Both the position numbers and the translations under genes were made by a program. A DNA stretch of 64,000 bases, from NCBI RefSeq assembly GCF_036373705.1, contig NC_089863.1, positions 1,184,501 to 1,248,500 of the forward strand, given 5' to 3'. Below, one piece after another: positions 39,594-55,681 of this stretch. Origin of the DNA: Amia ocellicauda. Taxonomy: Eukaryota; Chordata; Actinopteri; Amiiformes; Amiidae. Every line of letters starts with the position of its first letter. Within the stretch, counting starts at the first letter, position 1. A model generated the notes under the pieces. It was given only the letters and a program-made list of their open reading frames with translations, made no database searches and was not told the origin of the DNA.

Positions 39594-42500
39594 AACACAC
39601 TTCTAATACACATGGGAACACACTACACAGACTGGACACTACACACACACACAGACACACACACTGTACACAGACTAGACACTGCACACTCAAACTGTAC
39701 CCAGAGTAGACACTGCACACAGACCCACACGCACTGCACACAGATTAGACACTTCACACACACTGTACACACACGCTCACACTGTACACAGACTAGACAC
39801 TGCACTGTAAGATATTATTTGTTAGAATATATTTTTCTATGGGGAATTCTATACCATCTGGTTTGGTAGAGGAAACAGACCTCCTCCCTTTTATCTAAGT
39901 TCCCTGGTAGCCCTGGTAGCCCTGGTAACCCTATCTTTATGACCTGAGACCAAAGGGGACCTGTCCTCTGATTGGCTCCTAGCCAAATTCGAAATGACCC
40001 CCACTTCTAAATTACTTTAGCATAAGGCACCCAAGTCATGGTGGTGGCAAAATGCTATTGGTTGGAAGGAAACCTTATAAAAGGGAAAATGAAGAGAATT
40101 TGAGTTCTCTTAACTTCTTCATCCTGCAACGAGACACAAGACAGAGCTGGAGAGGAGAGACAGAGAGAGACACACCGCTTCCTGCCTGACCAGACTGGCC
40201 TATAAGCAGTACTGTGAGGAGAAAGAAGAAAATGGGTATGATCTGTTTCTTACTGTAATCCAGCAGAAGCTTAATATTACTTATTTTCAGTAATATAATT
40301 GAATGATATTAGTTTCCTATTTTTGTCAAAATAAATGATTATTGCACATCTGTGACTTGACCGCATCTTCCCTCTAAAAAGAATCTTAAAAGAGAAACCA
40401 ATTGACCTATGAGTTTCCAGTTCGACTATTTATTTAGATTGACTGAAAAACCAAGCATTCAAATTCTCTTACAGTACAGACTTGACACTGCACACACGCA
40501 CAAACACACACACTACAGACTAGACACTGCAAACACACACTGCACACACACTACACTGCACCGACTAGACACTGCACACACACTACACTGCACCGACTAG
40601 ACACACACTGTACACAGACACTGCACACACACACTGTACACAGACTGGACACTGCACACTCACACAGACACACACCCACACACTACACTGCAAACACACA
40701 CTGCACAGACTAGACACTACACACACACACACTGCACAGACACACACACTGCACACACACATTGTACAGACTAGACACTGCACACACACACACACACTAC
40801 ACTGCACAGACTAGACACTGCACACACACACACACACTGTACACTGCACAGACTAGACACTGCACACAAACACACTGCACAGACTAGACACTGCACACAC
40901 ACTACACTGCACCGACTAGACACACACTGTACACAGACACTGCACACACGCACTGTACACAGACTGGACACGCACACAGACACACACACTGTACACAGAC
41001 ACCGCACACACGTACTGTACACAGACTGGACACTGCACACACACACACACGCACTGTACACAGACTGGACATGCACACAGACACACTGTACACAGACTAG
41101 ACACTGCACACAGACCCACACACACTGTACACTGCAAACACACACACACACACACACACACTGTACACCGACTAGACACTGTACACTGCAAACACACACT
41201 GCACACACACACACACCGCACCGACTGCACACTGCACACACACACATACACACTACACAGACACTGCACACACGCACTGTACACAGACTAGACACTGCAC
41301 ACACACTACACTGCAAACACACACTGCACAGACTAGACACTGCACACACAAACACACACTGTACAGACTAGACACTGCACACACACTACACTGCACCGAC
41401 TAGACACTGCACACACACACACACACACACAATACTGCAAACACACACTGCACACACGCACGCACGCACACACACACACACACACTGCACACAGACTAGA
41501 CACTGTGCGCACACACACAAACACACACTCTGCACAGACTAGACACTGCACAGACACACACACTGCACACACACACACTAGACACTGCACACACACTGTA
41601 CACTGCACCGACTAGACACTGCACAGACTAGACACACACACACACTGTACACAGACACTGCACACACGCACTGTACACCGACTAGACACAGCACACAGAC
41701 CCACACACACTGTACACTGCAAACACACACACACACACTGTACAGACTAGACACTGCACACACACACACACACACTGCACACTGTACAGACTAGACAATG
41801 CACACAGACCCACACACACTGCACACAGTTTAGACACTGTACACACACACACTGTACATGACCCATACACACACACACACTAGACACTGCACACAGACTT
41901 GACACTGCACACACACACACTGTACAGACTAGACACTGCACACACACTGTACACACACACACACTAGACACTGCACACACTGCACAGACTAGACACACAC
42001 TGTACACAGACACTGCACACACAAGACTGTACACTGCAAACACACACTGCACACACACTACACTGCACAGACTAGACACACACTGTACACAGACACTGCA
42101 CACAAGCACTGTACACAGACTGGACACTGCACACGCACACAGACACACTGTACACAGACTAGACACTGCACACACACCCACACACACTACACTGCAAACA
42201 CACACTGCACAGACTAGACACTGCACACACACACACACACACACACTGCACAGACTAGACACTGTGCACACACAAACACACACGCACACACTGCACAGAC
42301 TAGACACTGCACAGACACACACACTGCACACACACACTGTACAGACTAGACACTGCACACACACTACACTGCACCGACTAGACACTGCACACACGCACTG
42401 TACACAGACTGGACACTGCACACACGCACTGTACACAGACTGGACACTGCACACACACAAACACACACAACACTGCAAACACACACTGCACAGACTAGAC

Positions 42501-43905
42501 ACTGCACACACGCACGCACACACACAGACACACACACTGCACACAGACTAGACACTGCACACACACACACTGCACCGAGTAGACACACACTGTACACAGA
42601 CACTGCACACACGCACTGTACACAGACTGGACACTGCACACATGCACTGTACACAGACTGGACACTGCACACACACACACACACACACACAACACTGCAA
42701 ACACACACTGCACAGACTAGACACTGCACACACACGCACGCACACACATACACACACTGTACAGACTAGACACTGCCCACACACTGCACACACACACACA
42801 CACTGTACACTGCAAACACACTACACTGCACCGACTAGACACTGCACACACACACACTGTACACAGACACTGCACACACACACTGTACACAGACTAGACA
42901 CTGCACACACACACACTGTACACAGACACTGCACACACACACTGTACACAGACTAGACACTGCACACACACACACACTAGACACTGCACCCAGACTAGAC
43001 ACTGCACACACACTGTACACTGCACCGACTGCACACAGACACTGTACACCGACTAGACACTGCACACAGACCCACACACACTGTACACTGCAAACACACA
43101 CACACACTGTACACAGACTAGACACTGCACACAGACCCACACACACTGTACACTGCAAACACACACACACTGTACAGACTAGACACTGCACACACACACA
43201 CACACTGTACAGACTGGACACAGACTGGACACTGCGCGCACACACACACTGCACACTGTACAGACTAGACACTGCACACAGACCCACACACACTGCACAC
43301 AGTTTAGACACTGCACACACACACTGTACACGACCCATACACACTGCACACACACACACTGTACAGACTAGACACTGCGCGCGCACACACACTGCACACA
43401 CACTGTACACTGCACCGACTAGACACTACACACACACACACGCTGTACAGACTAGACACTGTACACACACTGTACACTGCACCGACTGCACACACACACA
43501 CTGTACACCGACTAGACACTGTACACAGACACTGCACACACGCAATGTACACAGACTGGACACTGCGCGCACACACACACTGCACACTGTACAGACTAGA
43601 CACTGCACACAGTTTAGACACTGTACACACACACACACACACACTGTACACGACCCATACACACTGCACAAACACACACACACGCACTGTACACCGACTA
43701 GACACTGCACACAGACCCACACACACTGTACACTGCAAACACACACTGCACACACACTACACAGACACTGCACACACACACACACACACACTGCACACAG
43801 ACTGGACACTGCACACACACACACACACACACACTGCACACAGTACAAAGACTAGACACTGGACACACTAGACACTGGACACTGCACACACTAATCCTAC
43901 ACAGA
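39594..43905. repeat. CA-rich satellite between SPAG7 and ENO3
   Basis: Irregular tandem units such as CACTGTACACAGACTAGACA followed by CTGCACACACACA, lengths about 25-60 bp. It spans 4.3 kb between two converging genes and is interrupted at 39806-40473 by a solo LTR. The interval 38990-39590 to its left is unique, with no feature I recognise. Confidence 0.93.
39806..40473 (+). mobile_element. Solo LTR of a retrotransposon, inside the satellite
   Basis: A 668-bp unique island within the CA satellite. It starts TGTAAGA and ends TCTTACA, the short terminal inverted repeat typical of LTRs (TG...CA). Inside, in order, are CTATTGGTTGG (CCAAT region), CTTATAAAAGG (TATA box near 40074) and AATAAA near 40330, the usual U3-R-U5 layout. 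The flanks are GCAC and GTAC, compatible with a 4-bp target duplication with one change. No gag or pol follows, so internal recombination probably left only this copy. Confidence 0.8.
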
Positions 43906-43981
43906 CCTAAAGAGAGAGAGAGAGAGAGAGAGAGACACGCACACAATGACGAGTTCACACATGTACCGGTTCCAGTGTTAG

Positions 43982-43987
43982 TTTATT
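43982..43987 (-). terminator. ENO3 poly(A) signal
   Basis: TTTATT on the plus strand (AATAAA on the gene strand), 160 bases past the enolase stop codon. Confidence 0.75.
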
Positions 43988-44146
43988 TGATGTAGAGCAG
44001 CCACCGCACAGGGCAGACAGGGAGGGGGAGGGAGCTTGTGAGATCAGTGTAGCCCCCTGTGGCAGTGGAGTGGCCCCCCTGTGTCCTCACAACACTAAGT
44101 GCGTGCCAGTGTGTGTGTTGTGTGTGTCGGGGTCAGAGGTCAGGGT

Positions 44147-47133
<2,987 letters not shown>

Positions 47134-47902
47134 CCTGACTGATAGAGAGAGAGACTGATTAATAAACACAACAACTGCGATTCAGCACTGAACGGGTTAA
47201 TGGCCCCCGGGTCGGTACCTCCAGCCCGCAGTCGGCTCAGAACCTGCACGCCTCTCCCTGCCATCTCCCACCCCACCCCGAGCTGTTCAGTGTGTCCCTC
47301 AGCACCCACCGTAGAGCAGCCAATCACAGGCCAGGGCCGCGGTGGCAATGAGGGGATTGGCTGTGTGGGCTGGTTTACTTTAATCTCCTTCGCTCAGGAG
47401 ATTACACACAGCGCTCTCTCCCTCTCTCTCCTGCTTCCTGTCCTCCTCTTCATCTCTCTATCTCACTTCCTGTGCTGCTCTCTCTTCTCTCTCCCTCAGT
47501 TGCACCCCCTCTCTTATCTGCTCCCTCTCATAAACCCATCATTCACACACCAACCCCTCTCCCTCTCCCTCTCTCAGACAGCAGCCGAATCCGTATCCTC
47601 GAAGCATTCTGCATGCCTGACATTCTCCTCCTCCTGACCTCCACTGACAGAAATAGCATCTCTCGCTCCCTCTCTCCTTCTCTCTCTGTCTCAGAAGGGG
47701 TATTAATAGCGCTGTGAAGGCCAGGCCCGCCCGCTCCTCTAACGAGACGGCGAAAAGTGCAGAGGTCACAGCAGTACACGCACACACATAGTGTGACAGA
47801 CACACACACTCACACACACACACACACACACAGAATGACAGACACAGATACAGAGATACACACACACACACACAGAGTGACAGACAGACACACAGATACA
47901 GA

Positions 47903-47961
<59 letters not shown>

Positions 47962-47980
47962 TGACAGACACAGATACAGA

Positions 47981-48014
<34 letters not shown>

Positions 48015-48397
48015 TACAGAGACACACAGACAGACACAGACACACACAGGCCCATACTCGACCTTTTGACTTTGACCTTTCCTTTTTGACCTTTGCACTT
48101 CAACCTTTCCACTTGGACCTTTTCACTGTGACCTTTCCACTTTGGCGAGCAGACCGCTGCCCTTTCAGCTCGAGGGGGACAGGGTGTCAGCTGGACACAA
48201 TCCACAGCAGAGCGAGGCAGAGAGGTGACGCCAGTAAAGCACTGGCAGTGTGAGAAACTCAGCATCTCACACACACACGCCACTGATGGACAACGGTCTC
48301 AATGACAGTGACCTTTCACAGCTCCGCTCGTCCTTCACTCAGCCTTCCTGTGGCCCGGCAGGGGTCACAGCACAGACGGGGCTTCCCCAGCAGTGCC

Positions 48398-48962
48398 ACA
48401 CACTGTACCACACACTACACACACTGTACTACACACTATACACACACACTGTACTACACACACTGTACACACACACTGTACTACACACACACACACACTG
48501 CACCACACACACACACACTGTACTACACACACACACACTGTACTACACACACTGCACCACACACTGTACACACACTGTACTACACACTGTACTACACACA
48601 CACACACACTGTACTACACACACTGCACCACACACTGTACACACACTGTACTACAGACTGTACTACACACACACACACACTGTACTACACACACTGCACC
48701 ACACACTGTACACACACTGTACTACACACTGTACTACACACACACACTGCACCACACACACACACACACTGCACCACACACACACACACACTGTACTACA
48801 CACACTGCACCACACACTGTACACACACTGTACTACACACTGTACTACACACACACTGTACTACACACACACACACACACTGTACTACACACACTGCACC
48901 ACACACTGTACACACACTGTACACACACTGTACTACACACTGTACTACACACACACACACAC
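48398..48962. repeat. CACTGTACTACACAC satellite
   Basis: Irregular units of about 14-70 bp such as CACACACTGTACTACACACT and CACACTGCACCACACACTGT. A higher-order unit of about 120 bp seems to recur. Confidence 0.9.
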
Positions 48963-49209
48963 ATGCGCTGCCCGGTTAGTCACGGTTGTAAACGCACTGA
49001 TCTGCGGTCTGTGCGGTGTGTAATGAAGAGGACCCGCACGCCGGGGGAAGGTGTGCGTAATTAAGCTCCGGGGTGAATGGCACGGTGCGGTGGCACAGGG
49101 CGGAGGACCCCGACACTGTACCGACCTGCAGCGCCCGTCCGCCCGTCCGCCCGCTGCCAGGACTGCCTCCACCGACTTTACTACTACTTTACTACTGCTG
49201 CGGCGGCTC

Positions 49210-49218
49210 ATCATTATC

Positions 49219-49266
<48 letters not shown>
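49210..49266. repeat. (ATA)n microsatellite
   Basis: About 18 uninterrupted AAT/ATA triplets. Confidence 0.95.
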
Positions 49267-49267
<1 letters not shown>

Positions 49268-49423
49268 CTGAGTGTAGTACAGCGGAGGCGGTGCTCGTCT
49301 GCTTGTCCCACTGCTCTGGCAAGTGGCGCTCCGCGGCCGCCGCCCCCTATTTATAGGGTCCGGCTGTCAGGGACCGTCTGCCAATTAGCATCCATGCACC
49401 ACATGACCTTACCCCCCCACCCC

Positions 49424-49880
49424 ACACACACACACACACACACTCACTCACACTCTTACACACACACTTTTACACACACACACACACTCTTACACACTCA
49501 AACACAACACTCACTCTCACACACACACACTCACACTCTTACACACTCAAACACAACACTCACACACACACACACACACTCTTACACACTCAAACACAAC
49601 ACTCACTCTCACACACACACACTCACACTCTTACACACTCAAACACAACACTCACACACACACACACACTCTTACACACTCAAACACTCACACACACAAC
49701 ACTCACTCTCACACACACACACTCACACTCTTACACACTCAAACACTCACACACACAACACTCACACTCACACTCTTGCACACTCAAACACTCTTACACA
49801 CACACACTCTCATACACTCAAACACACCCAGACACACACACACAACACTCAAACACACACAAAAACACACAACACACTCT
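49424..49880. repeat. CACACTCTTACACACTCAAA satellite
   Basis: Tandem CA-rich units of roughly 50-70 bp carrying CTCTTACACACTCAAACACA. Confidence 0.9.
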
Positions 49881-50201
49881 GTGCCAGCCTGCACAGAAAG
49901 TATTAGTAGTATTAGTAGTAGCAGTAGTAGCGGCAGCGGTAGTAACAGGGGCAGTATTGCACCCTGTGGGAAACTGGGCAGTAATTCGCAGACGGCCCCT
50001 GGTGTCCCTGGCTGGAGCCCATAGTGGGGAAAGGTCAGAGTTCACAGGGTGTGAGGAGTGGGGGGGTAATGTGACACGGGCCAGGGTTCGAGCAGCGGCG
50101 CTGTAAAGGGCAGCGAGGGGCCGGGCCTGTCTGTCCGCTCTCCTCCTCCTCTCTGCTGTCCCCTCTACCCTTTACTGCGCGGCTAATATTAGACCAGTGT
50201 G

Positions 50202-51075
50202 ACTCCTGCGCAACGCCAATGAAGCTGCCCTCGAACCCCTCACACTGCAGCCCTGCTCTACTACACTGTTACTACAGCACAGTCCCCCAGTGTCACAGCA
50301 CTGCTCTACTACACTGCTACTACAGCACAGCCCCTACTGTAACAGCACTGCTCTACTATTTATTTTTTATTATTATTAATTTCTTAGCAGACGCCCTTAT
50401 ACAAAACACAAGCGCAATACAAAGTGCAAGAATACAGTGCAGTTCAGGCATAATACATTTTACAAAGGGATGAGAAGGAGCGGCTCTGGAGGAAGGAGAG
50501 TGGAGAGGAGGCAGAGTTAGTCTTCTGGCACTGGAGGAGCGCAGTGGTCTGGAGGGGATGTATGGAGAGACGAGGGTCTGAAGGTAGCTTGGTGCAGTGT
50601 GGTCGAGACAGCGGTAGGTGAGGGTCAAAGTCTTGAACTGAATGTGTGCCGGTATCGGGAGCCAGTGGAGGGAGCGGAGCAGTGGAGTAGCGTGCGAATC
50701 GGGGCAGAGAGACACCAGACGAGCCGCAGAGTTCTGGATGAGCTGGAGCGGCGGGTATTAGATGCAGGCAGGCCGGCCAGGAGGGAGTTGCAGTATCCAG
50801 GCGGGAGAGGACCAGTGACTGGACGAGCAGCTGAGTCGAGTAGTCGGTGAGGAAGGGACGGATCCGGCGTATGTTGCTCAGGAAGAATCTGCAGGTGCGC
50901 GTCAGCGTGATGTGCTGGGAGAAGGAGAGCGCAGGATCGAGGGTGACTCCTGGGTTCTACACTGCCACTCCTGCGCAACGCCAAGAAAACTGCCCTGTGC
51001 CCCTCACACACACACTGCAGCCCATAGCAACAGCACTGCTCTACTACACTGTTACTACAGCATCACAGTTACTCA
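50202..51075. repeat. Direct repeats flanking the LINE fragment
   Basis: ACTCCTGCGCAACGCCAA, CACTGCAGCCC and CTGCTCTACTACACTGTTAC occur in the same order at 50202-50346 and 50967-51075, either side of the LINE piece. A third, shorter copy (CAGCACTGCTCTACTACACT) lies at about 53130-53175 in PFN1 intron 2. Confidence 0.75.
50370..50960 (-). mobile_element. LINE 3' fragment (reverse transcriptase C-terminus)
   Basis: On the minus strand, broken frames code the familiar end of a CR1/L2/Rex-type ORF2: YCNSLLAGLPA, then TPLLRSLHWLPIPAHIQFKT, LTYRCLDHTAPSYLQTLV and PSRPLRSSSA. The tail ends in GCAGACGCCCTTATA then a T/A-rich run, a motif also present at 57495-57530. The 5' part is missing and frameshifts are present, so it is dead. 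It is flanked by direct copies of another sequence (50202 and 50967). Confidence 0.8.
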
Positions 51076-51953
51076 GGGCAGTGGAGAGGGGTACAGCGAG
51101 TCCTCTGGGGCAGGAGGAATGAGTGAGCAGGGCGGGGAGCTCGGTGCCGTCTGGTCCAGACAAGAGCAGGAGAGATGGAGGCAGAGGGTTTTAACCGGAC
51201 TGGTACGAGCCGGCTGCTGGAAGTAGTGCGTGTGTAACAAACACTGGTGTCTGTACTGCACTGTGGTGTGCGCTTTCCTGAATAATGACAATAATCTGGC
51301 ACATTGCATTCATGAATAAGCTCACTTTAGAACAACCCCCCCAACTGCATGGGAACAACTCCAGCTCAGAAGTGGGCCGAGAACGAGGCTGTGCTCTCCT
51401 GCCACCCAGTGGCCACAGCACAAACTGCAACACACGAGGAATAAATCCATAGATCGTTTTAGTTATAAATCACTTTAACTTCTTCTGCAGCCCATCACCC
51501 CACGTCTCTACCCACTGTGGAAATGGAGCCATGGCTTAGGCTGAAACCGTTTTGGAAAACTACAATCGCATGCGTGTGAAAGAAAAACAAGGAGGGAGAA
51601 AAAGAAACGCGAGACCGTTAGCAGGACCATCTGTGTCAGGATGCTTTCTAGACCTTTATCAGAATCGGCATTCGACAGTTGCAACCCTCGCTCGGCTGCC
51701 TGTGATACGGAGGCGAGGTGTTGTGGACGCCCGGGGCGCGGCCGTAACTGTGCCATGAAGCTCGAGCGTCCGCAGTCGGCCGTTCTGTGCTGTTCACATG
51801 CAGTGTATTGTTGGCACGTCAGACATCACCACAACCACACATCCTCACCCCCCACTCAGACGCCGCAGGCCCCCAGCGCTGTGGGGACGAGCGGAAAGTA
51901 CAGTACGGAAGACAGTGGGACAATAACACATACTGCTTGAATTAACATTAAAC

Positions 51954-51959
51954 TTTATT
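51954..51959 (-). terminator. PFN1 poly(A) signal
   Basis: TTTATT on the plus strand (AATAAA on the gene strand), 134 bases past the profilin stop. Confidence 0.75.
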
Positions 51960-52092
51960 TGGCATCAGTTGGAAAATAACAAAACATTACTGAATCAGAA
52001 CACTGTGGGGGTAGGGGGGGTCCAGTGACACAGGGGTGGAGTGGAGGGGGCTGGCGAGGGAGAGGGCGAGCAGACAGGAGGGGGAGGGAGCC

Positions 52093-54896
52093 TCAGTAGT
52101 TCGATTTCCGTAAGTGTGATGCCATGTCGAAGGCCTTTTTGTTCAGGGCCCCTCCGTGAACATCCTTACAGCCCTTGATGATCACTACAGCTGAGGGAGA
52201 GAGAGAGAGTTAGTGCGGAGGACAGACAGACATCCTTCGGCCCTACAAACGGAGAAGAGGCCCCTCAACGCTCTGAAGCTCACTGCCCTGTTAAACAGCT
52301 GATCAGAGCCAAGCAAACTACAGGACACACCAGAACCTCCTCTCTGGACCAGCAGAACTCAACCCCAGAGCCCACCCTGAAGTCTCCCCACTAGAGACAG
52401 ATCTGACCCAGTGCCGGCTCAGTGACCACCGGCTGGCCAGAGAAAGCGTGGCCAGTGAGCTCCTGCCATTATTATTATTTTAATTTCTTGGCCACGGCTG
52501 GAGACGGGAGATCTCCACCAACCCTGAGGGACTTCATTCATGGCTTTCTATGGTTCTGTTCATGCACTGCGATTATATAAACCCTCATAAAAGGTTTTAG
52601 TTTACCCCCTCCCCCGCATTCCCATTTCTACTGATCACAAGTCCTTCTGTAACCCTCTGGCAACACATAGCAGTGCTCTCAATTACTTAACTGAATCTTA
52701 CTTTAAATAGTGTAATAAAAGTTCCTTCTTTAAGTTCTTTATACAATTCTATACTTAACTTAAACCCCTACCGTTTAAAATAAAAGGCTCTGATTTAGGA
52801 AATAAGTTCCATTAAGTAATTAAGAGCTCGTTGGAGCAGAAGCCAGCGGAGCGAGGGCCGGCCGCGGTACCTTTGTTGGACTTGGCGACGGAGATGTTGA
52901 AGGTCTCGCTGCCGTTGATGGACTTGGTGCGCAGGTCCATGCACCAGTCTCCTTCCTCGTTGATGCGGTCGCGGATCACAGAGCACTTCACTCCGCCCAG
53001 CGTGACGCCGTTGATGAAGAACGAGCTGCGGTCCTTCCCCATGAGCACGGCCAGCTCGTCGGGCTGCGGGGGGGGGCGAAAGAGAGCGAGAGTGAGTCTC
53101 TGGGGGAGTCCGAGGGCTGACCTCCTACAGCACTGCTCTACTACACTGCTACTACAGCACAGCCCCCTATTGCAACAGGACCGGTCACCACAACAGGGCT
53201 GCCCATTGCACCTCTACTCCCCGGCCACTCCAGGCCAGGCCATGGCTTCCAGGAGCCACAGCGAGGGGACCGACACACAGGGCAGTCGGAGTTACAGTGC
53301 ATTGCACTCCACGACGAGATGCTGTCGAGTCTGAAAGAGGTTGACGTCACTGCAACGCTTCACACCGGCTGATTGAGACCCCCCCCCCCCCCCCCCCCAG
53401 CGAGGGACGGTGGTGGGTTGGGGACAGTTTCATAGTTCGGCAGAAGTTTGTTTTAATGGCTAACTGGCGCAGACGCCGTGGGGCTGCAGTGGAGGTGTCT
53501 TTTTGAGGAAGCGAGACCGTTGCGAACGTCCTGTTTTTGTGTGTTCTTTATTCTTGTCACACTTCCTGCACTGAAGTCCTACGTCCGCGTTTCTAAAAAC
53601 CCAATGCCCAAAAAAGGAAGTTTAAAACGCTACCCCCCCCCGCATCGTGCCAGGAGCCCTGCCGAGGGTCCCATTCCCACTCACCGTGCGGGACCATCCG
53701 GGTCACTGCCTGCGGTTTGCAGCTTTGGGATACAAAAATCAATGATCACAGCACATGGATGGGAGGGCGTTTTATAAATCGAGCTCAGCTCAACTTCAGA
53801 AACTGAACTTTTCAGAAAGCGGTTGTGATTTACATCAGGAAACACCCAACATCTGTAGATGGATATCGAACAGTTTACATTAGAACCAGCGCCAAGGACT
53901 GCACAGCAACCAGAAACCCCAGCCGAGTTAGATCTATAGATACAAGAATGTACATTTTAAGCATGCGTGTATTTATATGCACACACATGTATGCACACAC
54001 ACTACACAGATGGCGCCACAGTATCTCCAGGTATCGCCACTCCCTGCTAGATCTCTCTAGATCTCTCTAGATCTCTCTAGATCTCTCTAGATCTCTCTAG
54101 ATCTCTCTAGATCTCTCCTGAAGCACCGACAGTTGGTTTTCAAATTGATGCAGCGGCGGGCGGCTGCTCCCTCCCCGGCCCCCAGCGCAACACGGAACTG
54201 CCGCAGGAATGTGCGGACCCGTCACAACACGCCCCGCCGCCTGCGCGTCACAGTGCGAGTGCGCAACAGCGCTGCGCCCGGATCAGACGCGGGGCACAGG
54301 GCCCGGATCAGACGCGGGGCACAGGGCCCGGATCAGACGCGGGGCACAGGGCCCGGATCAGACGCGGGGCACAGGGCCCGGATCAGCACAGCTTGGGTCG
54401 ACCACTTCCGCAGGAAACCGCAACGCCGAGCCACCTCTGACGCCCCGGGTCCCATTGACGGAGCCTCGGAGAAACAGATGTGCGTCAAAGCAGCGCTCCG
54501 GCGGCGGCGCTTTTATCCAGTGATCCAGGAGCCTGGCGCTGGGGGGGCGGGGGGGCGCATTAAAGCACTTCCGCACCACGTGTTTCCACAGCAGCCCAGC
54601 CTCGCGCCCCGAGCCCCGTTACACTTCCGCGCGGATGTGCAGCCGCAGACACGCATGCACACAAACACACAAACACACACACACACACACACAAACACAC
54701 ACGCATGCATGCATGCATTCAAATACACCCCCCACCCGTCCCGGCTCGCCCTCCCTCCATTTACCGTGATCTTCCCAAAATGCCCGTTCGGGGCCGCCGC
54801 CCACACGCTGTGGGCACCGGGCTCACAGCCCGCGATGGCGGCGTCCTGGACCTCATTACCGGCCATCAGGTTGCTGACATACTCGTTCCAGGACAT
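52093..54896 (-). CDS. PFN1: Profilin 1
   Basis: Cytosolic actin-monomer-binding protein that promotes ADP/ATP exchange on actin and binds proline-rich ligands and PIP2. Three coding exons, 54896-54765, 53063-52871 and 52190-52093, total 140 aa, the family length. Landmarks: [11 protein letters not shown] (N-terminal Trp of the poly-proline site), [59 protein letters not shown] and the C-terminal helix [10 protein letters not shown]. The first coding exon extends to an acceptor at 54952-54953, so a 5' untranslated exon lies upstream (see promoter). PFN1 rather than PFN2 is inferred from the C-terminus and the neighbours ENO3 and RNF167. Confidence 0.95.
54048..54117. repeat. 10-bp TAGATCTCTC tandem array
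   Basis: Seven near-perfect copies; each has AGATCT, a palindromic BglII-type hexamer. Confidence 0.95.
54278..54386. repeat. 25-bp GC-rich array
   Basis: Four copies, plus a partial, of GGATCAGACGCGGGGCACAG with GGCCC between. CpG-rich. Confidence 0.93.
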
Positions 54897-54950
54897 CGTG
54901 GATCTGTCACCGTGCAGAAGAGGCTGAGCTCGGAGTGGGGGAGGCGCTTC

Positions 54951-55452
54951 ACTGCCGGGAGAGAGAGAGGGAGGGAGGGGGGTAAGAGTGTGCGGAGAAA
55001 TAACGAAATCATAAAGCACCAACAAAATGAGAGCGGAGCAGATAAGTGAAGGTGAAAAGTAAACCGTAAAGCAAACCAACCCCAACAACTGAAACGCAGC
55101 GGGTCAGGATCGCACCGCAGTCACAGACACAAGTGAGCGCGTTAAACACGTCATGGAGTTTGTAACCCGCAGCGCTGAAAACACCCGCGATTTCACTCAC
55201 TCACTCACTCTCTCTCTCTCTCACACTCTCACACTCTCTCACTCTCTCACTCTCTCACTCTCTCACTCTCTCACTCTCTCACAGAGCCTGCGCAGGGGCG
55301 CCTACACGCCGCGGTGTTACTCCTGATCCGACAGAGAAAGCGCCAGAGCCGGGTGCGGGTGCGGGTGCGGAGCTGCTGCCAGACCTACCTGCGAGCCGTG
55401 TGACTTTTGCAAAGTTGCAAAGTGAGGACAAGGAAGTGCCGCGCGTTTTATA
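54951..55452 (-). promoter_or_regulatory. PFN1 promoter, TATA box and 5' UTR intron
   Basis: On the minus strand CTATAAAACG (TATAAAA at 55446-55452) lies in a GC-rich context, placing a start site near 55420. Downstream, CGCAG|GTAGGT makes a strong donor at 55388-55389. A CT-rich acceptor CCCGGCAG at 54952-54953 leads into the ATG exon. So the untranslated first exon is about 55389-55420, and the 5' UTR intron contains TC and CTCACT repeats. Confidence 0.65.
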
Positions 55453-55487
55453 GAGGCCCGCCGCGCCCAGCGCACTTCCTCAATTGT

Positions 55488-55490
<3 letters not shown>

Positions 55491-55551
<61 letters not shown>
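55491..55551. repeat. (GA)n microsatellite upstream of PFN1
   Basis: About 30 AG dinucleotides, located just upstream of the inferred PFN1 TATA box on the gene strand, where it reads (CT)n. Confidence 0.95.
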
Positions 55552-55558
<7 letters not shown>

Positions 55559-55681
55559 AGGGGGAGGGAGCCCGGAGACACACAGGGATCAGCAGCACTG
55601 TCTCAGCTCGCTCTCTTCCTCGACTGCTGTTTCTTCCCCACATACTATATGTATTTATGCTGGTGCACATTTACACAAATA

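Larger units (their letters stand above)
47139..51953. other. ENO3 upstream region and PFN1 3' flank
   Basis: 47139-47400 should hold the ENO3 non-coding first exon and promoter: CCAAT words occur at about 47319 (plus) and 47355 (minus), but I cannot fix the exon. After that come (CA)n with CAGAATGACAGAC at 47766-48045, satellites at 48398-48962 and 49424-49880, (ATA)n at 49210-49266 and a LINE fragment. I see no other gene. Confidence 0.65.
53064..54764. other. PFN1 intron 2 (between the first two coding exons)
   Basis: Contains a 20-C run at 53379-53398, a TAGATCTCTC array at 54048-54117, a 25-bp GC-rich array at 54278-54386 and (CA)n at 54660-54700. The part 53400-54040 is unique, with no feature I can name. 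Confidence 0.7.

Noticed and set aside
39594-43905. Repeat-spacer look that could suggest a CRISPR array
   Set aside because: No fixed repeat and no unique spacers; units vary in length and this is vertebrate DNA between SPAG7 and ENO3.
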